Assembly: GCF_029338295.1 (NCBI RefSeq)
Contig: NZ_CP119791.1
Span: forward strand, 1,364,001 to 1,428,000
Reading direction: 5' to 3'
From: Haladaptatus sp. QDMS2
Lineage (GTDB): Archaea; Halobacteriota; Halobacteria; Halobacteriales; Halococcaceae
Length of the DNA: 64,000 bases
Shown here: positions 16,361-25,290 of the stretch, in pieces
Numbering within the stretch: the stretch's first letter is position 1
How the letters are laid out: each line of letters begins with the position of its first letter
Notes under the pieces: model-generated
The model's input: only the letters and a program-made list of their open reading frames with translations
Told to the model about the DNA's origin: nothing
Databases searched by the model: none
Translations under genes and position numbers: made by a program

Positions 16361-16503
16361 CACTCGAGTGGGGTGTTTCGGCTGCGCATCTCGTTGCCGC
16401 AGTCAGAACACGGACCGGGATTCGATTCTGCACGCTCGATGGTCCCACACGCGAAGCACTCGTAGGCGGATTTCTCCGACGGGTCGTAGGTAATATCTCT
16501 CAT
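16360..16503 (-). CDS. Rubrerythrin-like zinc-ribbon microprotein
   Basis: A 47-residue protein starting [16 protein letters not shown]. It has two CxxC knuckles, CFACG and CSDCG, 16 residues apart: a rubredoxin/rubrerythrin-type ribbon that binds Zn or Fe. It is translated just ahead of glutamate dehydrogenase, with its stop and that ATG sharing a base. This strict coupling suggests a partner or regulatory role for the enzyme, though none is known to me. Haloarchaea have many such stand-alone ribbons. Confidence 0.75.
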   Translation of the reverse strand: MRDITYDPSEKSAYECFACGTIERAESNPGPCSDCGNEMRSRNTPLE

Positions 16504-16602
16504 TCGGCGAGCGAACCTACGGAGCGCGCAAAAATGACCGAAGTAGTTGAATAGAGAACCGTGTCGAATCGGAAAGGTTTGTTATTGAACCACCGTACTC
16601 GC

Positions 16603-19470
16603 TCAGGTCGATGGCGCGGTGGGCACGCCAATGTCCTCGAACAGTGTCGTGAAGAGTTTCCGCTGGACGACGCGGGCGTGCTTGTAGAACGCGGGCGGGG
16701 AGATGCCGAGCGTTGCTGCAATCTCCTCGCCAGTCCGCTCGCGCGGCGATTCGAAGAATCCGCTGTAGTAGGCCGTCTGTATCACTTCGAGTTGCCGGTC
16801 GGTGAGTTGGCCGAGGAACTTCGCGTATAGGTTCTGGGTGTCCTCTCGGGCGACGGTCTTCTTCGAGCGCAACTCGATAGTCGCGAACGAGTCGGCGACG
16901 AGGCTCGTGATGTGTCGAACGTCCACGCTGTCGGGAACGTCGATGACCACGTTGGCCGCTTCCGGACTGCTCGACGCGCTCCGGAGCACCGCCCCGTGGT
17001 CGGCCAGTTCGAGCGCGAGAAACGGCTGTGAGAGGCGCAGGCGAAGGACACCCTCCGACCCGCTCGCGCTGATTCGCTGGACGTCATCGATAGCGACCAG
17101 TCGGTTTGCCGCCGCCTCAACCGCCTCCACGTCGGCCCCCTCGACCGTGACAAACACGTAGGCTCCCGCGTCCGTCTGCTGGACGCCGCCCTGGAACGTA
17201 ATCGTACAGCCCACGTCCCGCGCCAGCCGCGAGAGCACGAACGAGGGGTCGGCCACATCGAATTCGAGGCGTGTGACCGACGTGGTGAGCAGGGCGTTCT
17301 TTCGCTCGATGGCACTCGTCGCGGAGGCGATGGTCTCGCCGAGTTCCGCGAGCACGGCCTGTGACGTTTCGTCGAAGGCGTTCTGCGAGGTGGCGTAGAC
17401 GGTGAGGACGCCGTAGGTGAACTCGTCGTACGCGAGTGGGACGCTAATCACAGAGAGGTACTCCCGGGAGAGCGCCTCCTTTCGCCAGGGTTCGGCTCTG
17501 AGCCTGTCGGCGACGTTTCTGACCATCGTGACCTCCCGCGTGGCGGCGGTTCTGCCGGCCGGTTCAACGGACGCGTCCGTGACCGAGAACGGCACGCTGT
17601 CGAGGTAACCCTGCTCTGCACCCGCCCAGGCCCGCGGTTCGAGGGTGTCGGTAATCGAATCGGCGACCCCAATCCAGGCGAACGAGAAGCGGTCGGCGGC
17701 GGTGAGCAGGTCGCACACTGCGTGGTCGATTTCTGCGCGCGTCTCAGCCTGTACGAGCGCCTGGTCGATTTCGCGGATGATTTCGTTGATGCGGTTGAGT
17801 GCGGTGAGTTGGCTGTTCCGTCGCTGGAGTTCGCGGTCCTGTTCGCGCAACCGACTCTCGCGGGAAACTCGGTCGAGGGCGGCTTCGGCCGTGGCGGCGA
17901 GCAGGTCTGCGAGTTCTCGCGTCACGGCATCGAACCGGCCGACAGTGGGCGACCCACAGAAGAACACGCCGTGGTCGCCAAGCGGAATGTAGGCTGCGCT
18001 GCGAAGTTCGGTGGCCGGATTTTCGAGCGCGTCGGCGTCGTGAACGTCGTCGAAAAACAGGGACTCGGCTTCGAGGAAGCTGTAACTCACCAGGCCAGAC
18101 CCGTCCGCGCCGACGCTCGTGAGTGTGCCGTGGAGTCGTTCGAGCGAGTCTGCGAAGGCGATTGGCGTGAGTTCGGTTTCGACTGCGTCGAACAGGTAGA
18201 CGGCGCTCGCGTCCATGTCGAGAACGCCCGCCGTGTCCTCAACGACGTGGTGGGCGATTTCGTGGTGCGTTTCGGCGTACAGGAAGTCACGCGCCAGTTC
18301 CTGCAAGGTCGCGAGCGCCTCCTCTCGCTGTTTTCGCTTCGTGATGTCGCGACAACTGTAGAGAATCGTCCCGTCCTGAATCGACACCTCGCGGACGTTG
18401 ACCAACAGCGTGTGTTCCCGGCCACGCTTGTCGGAGGCTGTGCACTCGATGTTCTTCAACACGCCCTCTGCCGCGAGTTCCTCGCGGTCGAACAGGTCCG
18501 CGCCGAGCAAGTCGTCGATGGTTCCCAACTCGCGAATCTCGTCGTCCGTGTAGCCGAAGATGAAATGGACGTTCGGACAGACGTAGGTGTACTCACCGTT
18601 CTCGTCGGTCATGAGGACGGTGTCGGTCATGTTGTTGAGCGTGACGCGGTGGAGTTCCTCGGAGCGACGCAAGTCGCGTTCGAGGCCGACGCGCTCACTG
18701 ATATCGACACCCTCGACCACGATGGAAGCCAGGTCGCCCCGCGCGGAGAACACCGGTCGCGCCGAGAGGTCCACGACCGACTCGTCGGTGGCGGTGGTGC
18801 GCGTAATCACAGCGTTCGAGAAGGTTCCCTCGCGCGCCGTTTCGACGATTTGCTCGACGTCCGCCCGCGTCGTGGCATCGTCTGCCCACCACGCGAGCGA
18901 CCAGAACGGCTGGCCGACCAGTTCGGAGACCGGTTGGTCGGTCGTAGCACGGGCGGTTTCGTTCGCCCGGACGACCGCTCCCTCCGTATCGAGCACCCAG
19001 GTTGCCGTCCGGTCGTCGTGGAAAATCGCGTCGAACTGTCGCGCCCGGTCGCGCTGGGTCACGGTTCGGCGTGCCTCACGGATGCGCCCTTCGATGCGCG
19101 CCACGAGGTCGTCGAAGCGTTCGGAAACGTCGCCGTCGAGCGGGACGTACTCCGTGACGCCGGCCGCAATCGCCTCGCTCGCGAGCGACTCTGAGCCGTC
19201 TGCGGTACAGAGAAACACGGGGAGTGTCGCGGTGCGCTCGCGAATTTCGCGGAGGAGGGCCAACCCAGACTCGGCTTCGAGGGCGTGTTCACAGAGGAGA
19301 CAATCGACCGTGCTGTCTTCGAGAGCGTCGAGGGCACCCGTCGCGTCGGGAACGTTCGAAACTGTGGCGTCGCTGTGGCGCTCCAGCCACGAGGCGAAAC
19401 TGGACACCCACTCGATTTCACCGACGAGCAAGAGGTGCGGAGAACGGAGCCGATTAGGGGAAGCCGCCAT
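16603..19470 (-). CDS. Pseudo-receiver/PAS/GAF Bat-type HTH_10 transcription regulator
   Basis: A 955-residue cytoplasmic sensor-regulator. Order: receiver-like domain (about 11-135), two PAS domains (about 145-260 and 270-390), a GAF-like domain (about 400-545), a second GAF (about 580-760), the bacterio-opsin-activator extension (about 765-890) and an HTH_10 domain (LTDRQLEVIQTAYYSGFFES, then GEEIAATLGISPPAFYKH). The receiver lacks the acid pocket, and the phospho-acceptor position holds Glu (Glu61 in DCLLCEHA), so phosphorylation is unlikely. No transmembrane helix or kinase domain is present, so a small ligand or redox signal probably acts directly on DNA binding. Targets are unknown. Confidence 0.85.
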   Translation of the reverse strand: MAASPNRLRSPHLLLVGEIEWVSSFASWLERHSDATVSNVPDATGALDALEDSTVDCLLCEHALEAESGLALLREIRERTATLPVFLCTADGSESLASEAIAAGVTEYVPLDGDVSERFDDLVARIEGRIREARRTVTQRDRARQFDAIFHDDRTATWVLDTEGAVVRANETARATTDQPVSELVGQPFWSLAWWADDATTRADVEQIVETAREGTFSNAVITRTTATDESVVDLSARPVFSARGDLASIVVEGVDISERVGLERDLRRSEELHRVTLNNMTDTVLMTDENGEYTYVCPNVHFIFGYTDDEIRELGTIDDLLGADLFDREELAAEGVLKNIECTASDKRGREHTLLVNVREVSIQDGTILYSCRDITKRKQREEALATLQELARDFLYAETHHEIAHHVVEDTAGVLDMDASAVYLFDAVETELTPIAFADSLERLHGTLTSVGADGSGLVSYSFLEAESLFFDDVHDADALENPATELRSAAYIPLGDHGVFFCGSPTVGRFDAVTRELADLLAATAEAALDRVSRESRLREQDRELQRRNSQLTALNRINEIIREIDQALVQAETRAEIDHAVCDLLTAADRFSFAWIGVADSITDTLEPRAWAGAEQGYLDSVPFSVTDASVEPAGRTAATREVTMVRNVADRLRAEPWRKEALSREYLSVISVPLAYDEFTYGVLTVYATSQNAFDETSQAVLAELGETIASATSAIERKNALLTTSVTRLEFDVADPSFVLSRLARDVGCTITFQGGVQQTDAGAYVFVTVEGADVEAVEAAANRLVAIDDVQRISASGSEGVLRLRLSQPFLALELADHGAVLRSASSSPEAANVVIDVPDSVDVRHITSLVADSFATIELRSKKTVAREDTQNLYAKFLGQLTDRQLEVIQTAYYSGFFESPRERTGEEIAATLGISPPAFYKHARVVQRKLFTTLFEDIGVPTAPST

Positions 19471-19536
19471 GACGCGGTGATTGCGCGCCCGGATGGAAGA
19501 ACGTACCGCCCCCTCGGCTGGTTCGAAGCGCGCCCG

Positions 19537-21306
19537 TCAGGTGTCGCGTGGCCCAATCGTCACGTCGTTGTAGGTGTGTTTCGAGAAGCCCGCAGCCCCC
19601 GTCTTCGGGAGCGAGAGCCAGGGATAGTAAAAGCCCTCGCCGAGTGGCTGGTACTTCGGCAGCACCGTGACGTCCTGCCAGTTTGCCTCTTCCATTTGCC
19701 GGTAGGCGGCCGCGCGAATCTCCTGGTCCTCCGCGGACCGTGTCGAGTGTTCGGTAATCTGCTCCCACGCCTCGCTCGCCTGTGCTGCGGCCTCTGTCCC
19801 GCCCCAGTTCGTGAACACCGGGTTGTCGGTGCCGGGGACGAGGATGCTGAGGAAACTCTCTGCGGCCGGATAGTCCATCGCCCACGCCCACGAGAACATC
19901 TCGAGCGTTCCGTTCTGCCCGCGCGAGTACATCGTCCCGAACTCCGCCTGTTCGATGTCGATGTTGACGTGGACGCTTTTCAGTTGATTCTGGAGAATTT
20001 GTGCGCTCTGTCTCCAGGTGCTGTTCTGGTAGACGGTGAACGTGACGTCGGCGGGGTTCGACTCGCTGTACCCGGCGGCTTCCATCACCTCGCGGGCAGC
20101 TTCGAGGTCAGAAGTGTCGAGGCCGTAGGGATACGCCGAGTCGGCGTGTTCGGTGCGGGCCTCACGGTCATCGAAAAGCAACGGCGGCGGCGTGACGTGT
20201 GCGGAGAGTGCACCGCGACCCTTGTGGACCTGTTCGAGGTGCGCTTGCTGGTTCATCGCGTAAGCGACGGCTTGCCTGACCGGTTTTGCGACCGATTGCG
20301 TGTTGAACCCGATGAAGTACATCCACAGCAGCGGCACGCCGAGGTAGTTCGCGGTGATACCGTTTTCGGGCAGGGGACCGTAGGTCCCGACCAGCCGACC
20401 CTGTTCGTCTACGTGGTCTACGTCGAGCAACGACCGGTCGAATCGGGCGTCGGGCACCCAGAAGGCGTCCGCGTCGAGGCCCATCGCGTAGTCGTAGGCC
20501 GTATCCGACTCGATGACCGCCCAGTCGATGCCCGCGATGTTCGGACCATCGCCGTGGTAGTCCTCACGAGCGCGAACTCGATAGTGGTCGCCCTGTGACC
20601 ACGATTCGAGGGTGAACGGTCCGGTTCCGTACGACGACTGCGTGGCGAACGTCTCGTATTCGACAGACCCCTCGTATCCCTCAATGTCGCCGACGAGTCC
20701 TTCGGGAACGACGGCGAAGGCGGGGTGGGCGAGCAGTTCGAGGCCGTTGTGGGTCGCCTGCTGAAGTTCGATTGCGACGGTCGAATCGTCCACCGCGGTC
20801 ACGCCGAGACTTCCAGGCACGTACTCGTCCCCTTCCATCTCGTGGACGACGCCGAGCATCGAGAGGAGGTAGCTTCGCCAACTCGAATTCGTGGACTGGG
20901 CAACGCGCTCGAACGAGTAGGCGACGTCGGCGGCAGTGAGTCCGTCGCCGGTCGAAAACTCGACAGTCGGGTCGAGCGAGAACGTGTAGGTCAGTCCGTC
21001 GTCGGAGACGGACACATCGTCTGCGAGCAGCAGTTCGGGGTCCGGGTTGCCCTTCGGGAAGTGAAGGAGCCCCTCGTAGAGCTGGGTGAGCACCTTCACT
21101 GAGTTTTCGTCTGCGGCTTTCGCCGGGTCGAGCGTACGAATGGGGCCGCCGATGAGGGCGAGCGTTCGCGACCGAGAACCCGGGTCCGTCGTCGTCGCTG
21201 CCGTGGTGTCACCGGTGGGTTGTGACTGACACCCGGCGAGCGCGCTGGTGGCGACGAGACCGCCCGAGAGTCGGAGAAGGTGGCGTCTAGAGAATCCGTC
21301 GGTCAT
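19537..21306 (-). CDS. Peptide-type ABC transporter solute-binding lipoprotein (SBP_bac_5)
   Basis: A 589-residue extracellular binding protein for oligopeptides or similar solutes. The Tat lipoprotein signal RRHLLRLSGGLVATSALAGC gives a twin-arginine export motif and a lipobox cysteine (about Cys24), as in most haloarchaeal binding proteins. SBP_bac_5 features include DPAKAADENSVKVLTQLYEGL, TYTFSLDPTVEFSTGDGLTAADVAYSFERV and RQAVAYAMNQQAHLEQV. ATG 21306 was chosen because it places the signal at the N-terminus. No permease or ATPase genes adjoin it, so it must work with a transporter encoded elsewhere. Confidence 0.88.
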   Translation of the reverse strand: MTDGFSRRHLLRLSGGLVATSALAGCQSQPTGDTTAATTTDPGSRSRTLALIGGPIRTLDPAKAADENSVKVLTQLYEGLLHFPKGNPDPELLLADDVSVSDDGLTYTFSLDPTVEFSTGDGLTAADVAYSFERVAQSTNSSWRSYLLSMLGVVHEMEGDEYVPGSLGVTAVDDSTVAIELQQATHNGLELLAHPAFAVVPEGLVGDIEGYEGSVEYETFATQSSYGTGPFTLESWSQGDHYRVRAREDYHGDGPNIAGIDWAVIESDTAYDYAMGLDADAFWVPDARFDRSLLDVDHVDEQGRLVGTYGPLPENGITANYLGVPLLWMYFIGFNTQSVAKPVRQAVAYAMNQQAHLEQVHKGRGALSAHVTPPPLLFDDREARTEHADSAYPYGLDTSDLEAAREVMEAAGYSESNPADVTFTVYQNSTWRQSAQILQNQLKSVHVNIDIEQAEFGTMYSRGQNGTLEMFSWAWAMDYPAAESFLSILVPGTDNPVFTNWGGTEAAAQASEAWEQITEHSTRSAEDQEIRAAAYRQMEEANWQDVTVLPKYQPLGEGFYYPWLSLPKTGAAGFSKHTYNDVTIGPRDT

Positions 21307-21464
21307 ACCGTGCCCTCCCGACGGACGGGACGTGCGTGCATACGTGTGGGTCGAAGGAATGGAGATATATAAAATTCGGAGGCACGTCATTCGTGTCAGT
21401 AATTCGTCAGAGCTGTGGTGTGCGGCCCCAGCCATTATTGTTCATCGATGAGCAGGCCTAAATA

Positions 21465-21899
21465 ATGGTGCAAACCACGACGCGGAGACGACTGCTTCAG
21501 TCGAGTGGCCTCCTGTTCGTCGCGGCTACGGCGGGGTGTACCGGCGGGGGTTCCGACGATGGTGGGGGTGACGGGGCACCGGCAGCTTCGTTCACGTTGG
21601 GCGGGGAGACGAGTGGCTGGCAGGGTCAGTCGCCCGACGAGATAGCAGAAACGACGAACCCGACGCTCCAACTCACCGCCGGCGAGACGTACGAGCTCAC
21701 CTGGGAGAACCTCGATGGGATGGAACACGAACTCATCATCGAGGACGGAAGTAGAAGCGAACTAGAGGCGACCGAATCGAACGACGAGAAAGGCGCGACC
21801 GAATCGATAACCTTCGAAGCGACGAGTGAGATGGCGTCGTACTACTGTGAGTACCATCCCGAGCAGATGCGAGGAAGCGTCGAAGTCAGCGAGGAGTAG
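21465..21899 (+). CDS. Halocyanin-like blue copper lipoprotein
   Basis: A 144-residue cupredoxin anchored outside the membrane, probably carrying electrons. TRRRLLQSSGLLFVAATAGC is a Tat lipoprotein signal. A Gly/Asp-rich linker follows. The cupredoxin domain supplies type-1 copper ligands: His in GMEHELII, then Cys, His and Met in YYCEYHPEQMRGS. All four ligands are present. It is divergent from the peptide-binding lipoprotein, with a 158-base shared promoter region. The electron partner is not identifiable here. Confidence 0.85.
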   Translation: MVQTTTRRRLLQSSGLLFVAATAGCTGGGSDDGGGDGAPAASFTLGGETSGWQGQSPDEIAETTNPTLQLTAGETYELTWENLDGMEHELIIEDGSRSELEATESNDEKGATESITFEATSEMASYYCEYHPEQMRGSVEVSEE

Positions 21900-21964
21900 C
21901 GTTACGCCGGTGTGGGGAGTGAAGTTCCAGAAGAGTTAGCATCTGTCATGCCGAAGCCGTCGCT

Positions 21965-22426
21965 ATGAGTACGTCATCGAGCGAATCGACCGTCCTCCCC
22001 GAGTGGGTCTGGCGGCGTCACGCGAACCCGTGGAGTGGCTGGAGCCGGGCGGCCACGACGCCCGTGCTGGTGTACGCGCTCTATCACCGCAAGTGGCGAC
22101 TGGTCGCGACCGCGCTCGTCTGGCTGGTCGTCAATCCCGCAGCGTTTCCCGTGCCCGAAACGACCGACGCGTGGATGACCCGCGGAGTGCTGGCAGAGCG
22201 CGAGTGGCTCCGCGACGGTAACGGAACCGTCGGCCTGTCGTGGCCGAACCTCCTCAACCTCCTCAATGCTCCCGTGACGGCTTACGTCGGGTGGGCCACG
22301 CTCAAGCGCAGGCCTGTCCACGCAGTCGTCGCGACGGCGCTACTCATGGCGCTCAAGTTGCTGTGGATTCGTGAGATTATCGGACTGACGGGCGTCAAAC
22401 CCGGTGAGAAATTCCCCGAGGAGTGA
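21965..22426 (+). CDS. DUF6653 family membrane protein
   Basis: A 153-residue protein with the family opening WVWRRHANPWSGWSR and three or four hydrophobic segments (about 30-60, 95-115, 118-140). The block NLLNLLNAPVTAYVGWATLKR is also typical. Function is unknown. It starts 65 bases after the cupredoxin gene on the same strand and ends four bases before the convergent MATE gene. Confidence 0.75.
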   Translation: MSTSSSESTVLPEWVWRRHANPWSGWSRAATTPVLVYALYHRKWRLVATALVWLVVNPAAFPVPETTDAWMTRGVLAEREWLRDGNGTVGLSWPNLLNLLNAPVTAYVGWATLKRRPVHAVVATALLMALKLLWIREIIGLTGVKPGEKFPEE

Positions 22427-22430
22427 GCGG

Positions 22431-23876
22431 TCAGTCGTCCATCGGAGCCGCATCGGGGCGATAGGAGCGACTAATCTCCTTCCACTTGCCGGTCGTAAAC
22501 CGGTAGTAGGTGATGAACGCGGGCACGAGCGTCTCGCCGAAGAAGGCGAGGTAGATTCCCCAGATGCCGAGTGCCGTCGTCGCACCGAGGTACATGAACG
22601 GGATGGCGACGCCGAACATCCCGATGACGAAGGCGTAGAACGGCCAGCGCGTGTCCCCCGTCGAGTCGAGCGCCCCCGAGACAGTGCTCGTGACCCCCTG
22701 GAAGATAACCGCGACGGCGGAGACGTAGACCATATCGACGGCGACCGGAATCGTCGGATCGCCCGAACTGCCGACGAACAGTTCGACGATGGGCCGGGCG
22801 AAGGTGACGACGACGACTGCGGCGACGACGTAGGTCGCCACCGAGAACCGGACGATTTCCCGCCCGTAGGACTCTGCGTTCTGTTCGTTGTTCTTGCCGA
22901 GTTCCTGGCCCACGAGGCTGCTCGCGGCGAGACCGAATCCCCAGCCGGGAGTGTTGATGAGCCCCCAGATACGCCGGGCGATGATGTACGCGGCGGCGAC
23001 CGGTGGGCCGAACATACCGACGATTGCGAGTGCGGGGAACCGGGCGACGGTCCAGACGGAATTACGCCCCACGACGGGCGTCCCGATGGTCGCGACGTCG
23101 CGCATCGTTTCGCGGTCGAGAAACCGACCCGTCGGCGAGACGGTGACTGGGAGCGCGCCGACACCGGGCAGCGACCCCCGCGAGAGGCCGACGACGAACG
23201 CGGCCGTCACGATGACGTTCGAGACGACGGTCCCGATGGCCGCGCCGACGACCCCCATCCCGAGGCCGAAGATGAGCACCGCGTTGATGACGATGTTCAA
23301 CACCGCGCCGGTCGCGCGGAGGACCATCGGCGTCCAGGCGTCGTCCGCGCCGATGAGCGCGCGACTCCCGATGAGGTTGAGCGCGCCGAAGGGGACGCCG
23401 AAGGCGACGATTCTGAGGTAGTCAGCACCGTAGGCGACCACCTGCGCGTCCGAGGAGAGCAGCGAGATGAGTTCGACCGGGAACAGAAAGTAGAGCGCAG
23501 CGACGGGAATCGTCACGAGAACGACGAGCGCGGCACTGGCGCGGATTGCCTGTCCGAGCTGGTCGAAGCGTTCTGCGCCGAATCGCTGGGAGACGAGGGC
23601 GATGGTCCCCGCGGCGAGCCCACCACCGATGCTGAACACCATCCCCCAGAAGGGACCGGCGAAACCGACGCCCGTGATGGCAGTCGACCCGAGCGCGACG
23701 CCGACCATCGCCACGTCGGCCGCGTTCTTCGACATCCGCGCGAGGCCGGTGACGATGCGGGGCCACGCGAGGTCAGCGGTGTGGCGCGCTCGCTCCTCGG
23801 CGATGAGGCCGAATCGGGAGAGCAGAAGGCCGATGCTGAGAAGGAGGGCGCTCAGCGGGTTCGGAATACGGGGCAC
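22431..23876 (-). CDS. MATE-family multidrug/cation efflux transporter
   Basis: A protein of about 481 residues with twelve hydrophobic helices and MATE signatures. The first half has GVGFAGPFWGMVFSIGGGLAAG and VSQRFGAERFDQL; the second half has its repeat counterpart GFGLAASSLVGQELGKNN. MATE proteins export organic cations or antibiotics using H+ or Na+. GTG 23876 (PRIPNPLSALLLSIG) is preferred; an in-frame TTG at 23903 would add nine residues. The substrate is unknown. Confidence 0.87.
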   Translation of the reverse strand: MPRIPNPLSALLLSIGLLLSRFGLIAEERARHTADLAWPRIVTGLARMSKNAADVAMVGVALGSTAITGVGFAGPFWGMVFSIGGGLAAGTIALVSQRFGAERFDQLGQAIRASAALVVLVTIPVAALYFLFPVELISLLSSDAQVVAYGADYLRIVAFGVPFGALNLIGSRALIGADDAWTPMVLRATGAVLNIVINAVLIFGLGMGVVGAAIGTVVSNVIVTAAFVVGLSRGSLPGVGALPVTVSPTGRFLDRETMRDVATIGTPVVGRNSVWTVARFPALAIVGMFGPPVAAAYIIARRIWGLINTPGWGFGLAASSLVGQELGKNNEQNAESYGREIVRFSVATYVVAAVVVVTFARPIVELFVGSSGDPTIPVAVDMVYVSAVAVIFQGVTSTVSGALDSTGDTRWPFYAFVIGMFGVAIPFMYLGATTALGIWGIYLAFFGETLVPAFITYYRFTTGKWKEISRSYRPDAAPMDD

Positions 23877-23966
23877 TTGGCTACGCTTCGACGTCGAGGC
23901 CAAAAGCCGTTCGTTTGCCGGAGAGGATATCTGCTATTTCGCGGGGTTTGGTAGCCCGAGCCGTGC

Positions 23967-24158
23967 TTATCGCTCGTCGCTGGACTCGCGATTACGGTTG
24001 GTCTCGTGACCGAGTTTTTCGAGGACGGACTGCATCATCGAGCGCACCTTGTTCGAACCGTTCGGCAGGCTCGAACCCTCCCCGTCACTCTCGCTCACCG
24101 CGTCGTCAGCTGTGTCGCGGGCCATGTGCTCGGTCGAAGGTCGTCGTTGGTCTGTCAT
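23967..24158 (-). CDS. 63-residue hydrophilic hypothetical protein
   Basis: A small acidic, Ser/Asn-rich protein beginning MTDQRRPSTEHMARD, with one predicted helix, VRSMMQSVLEKLGHE. No family is recognised. It lies 13 bases after the membrane-protein gene at 24172-24678 in the same direction, so the two may be co-transcribed. Support comes from position and codon use only. Confidence 0.5.
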   Translation of the reverse strand: MTDQRRPSTEHMARDTADDAVSESDGEGSSLPNGSNKVRSMMQSVLEKLGHETNRNRESSDER

Positions 24159-24171
24159 AACTGTAGGGGCC

Positions 24172-24678
24172 TCACAGGAGCGCCACCCCGAGACTCACAC
24201 CGGTCACCACGACGCCGAGGATGAACGCGTTCTGGGCGTAGGCGAACAGCGTCGAGAGGTTGTCGAGTTCCACCTCGTTCCACCGCACCCACGCCTTATA
24301 ATCTCCGAGGAGGCGTTCGAGCCATTGACGCTCGCCGAGTTCACGCTCGGTGAGCGAGTTCGCGTGTCGGGCTGCCACTCCGGCTCGCATGTCCGGGTAC
24401 TGCTGGACGCTCACCCCGAGGACGAACGAGACGAGGAGTAAGCCGGTCCCAAGGACGATGCCCGCGTTCAGCGGGAACTGCTGGGGGAAGATGCCAACGC
24501 CGGAGGCGATGACCCCCATGATGACGAGGACGAACCGCGAGAGTTTGGCCGAGGTCTGTTCTACGTCTTCGGCCTGCGAGAGTTGGTCGTTCACCACGCG
24601 CCGGAACTCCTCGCGCTCGACGCGAAGGCTCTCGACGTAGCCGTCACCTGTCTGGGACGTGGTGACGCTGGTGCTCAC
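24172..24678 (-). CDS. Hypothetical membrane protein with coiled N-terminus
   Basis: A 168-residue protein. Residues 10-45 form a charged helix with YVESLRVEREEFRRVV. Two adjacent hydrophobic helices follow at about 46-88 (LSRFVLVIMGVIASGV, GIVLGTGLLLVSFVLG), then a long amphipathic stretch and a final membrane helix (about 145-168). The layout of paired helices plus a cytosolic helix is like small SLATT-type or stress membrane proteins, but I cannot assign a family. Function is unknown. Confidence 0.6.
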   Translation of the reverse strand: MSTSVTTSQTGDGYVESLRVEREEFRRVVNDQLSQAEDVEQTSAKLSRFVLVIMGVIASGVGIFPQQFPLNAGIVLGTGLLLVSFVLGVSVQQYPDMRAGVAARHANSLTERELGERQWLERLLGDYKAWVRWNEVELDNLSTLFAYAQNAFILGVVVTGVSLGVALL

Positions 24679-24766
24679 GGTGGGCCTCCCGAGCGCGAGG
24701 CGTGGGCCATTGTATGGGATAGGTCAGTGAACTAACGTAATAATTTCGGGAATCGAGAGTATGGGA

Positions 24767-25210
24767 TTAATCGACGCGCATCCGTTCGCGAATCTGCCCG
24801 TTACAATCTCCAGAGTACATGAGAGATACTCGATTCGTAGATTCAGCGATGATACTCACGAAGGTGCAATCAGACGGTGCGACTGCAGAAACGTCCATCA
24901 CTTCCGGTTGCGCGCTCCCATCGAGGTAGGCTTTTATCAGAAATTCCCCTGGCTCTTTCGGCAGGTCGTCAGTGAAGTCAACAGCTGGAGCGACGTTGTT
25001 TCGCATCTTCTCGAATTCGTGGACTTCGTCGTAGGCCACTTCGCCGTTGAATTCGACGACAACTCTGATGGTATGGCCGCGCTCTGAATCACGATTTCCG
25101 ACAGCGGCTTCGCCGATTCGGACTTGGTTGGCTGGGAAATACTGGGTGCAGCCGGCGAGACCTGCGCTTCCGAATGCTACGCCCAATTGGAGGATTTTTC
25201 TTCGGTTCAT
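24767..25210 (-). CDS. Small secreted lipoprotein of unknown function
   Basis: A 147-residue protein with a Tat-type lipoprotein signal, NRRKILQLGVAFGSAGLAGC. The mature part is a small beta-rich domain (TIRVVVEFNGEVAYDEVHEF) with two further cysteines late in the chain (about 114 and 135), possibly forming a disulfide. It has no close neighbours in an operon. Codon use is less GC-biased than in flanking genes, so it may be of recent origin or weakly expressed. Confidence 0.65.
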   Translation of the reverse strand: MNRRKILQLGVAFGSAGLAGCTQYFPANQVRIGEAAVGNRDSERGHTIRVVVEFNGEVAYDEVHEFEKMRNNVAPAVDFTDDLPKEPGEFLIKAYLDGSAQPEVMDVSAVAPSDCTFVSIIAESTNRVSLMYSGDCNGQIRERMRVD

Positions 25211-25290
25211 CGTCGTCGCCGTGGGGCTTCTGTAGAAAAGTCAGCCAAACAATATATAGATGGTCGCAAAAAGGTACGGATCGATTGTGC

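Noticed and set aside
14555-16465. 636-codon open frame on the plus strand across the AlkZ-like and glutamate dehydrogenase genes
   Set aside because: It lies antisense to two genes with clear family motifs, has Arg/Val-rich composition typical of shadow frames in GC-rich DNA, and shows no recognisable domain.
22404-23954. 516-codon plus-strand frame over the MATE gene
   Set aside because: It consists almost wholly of Arg, Asp, Glu and Gly, the mirror of hydrophobic codons. The MATE gene on the other strand explains the openness.
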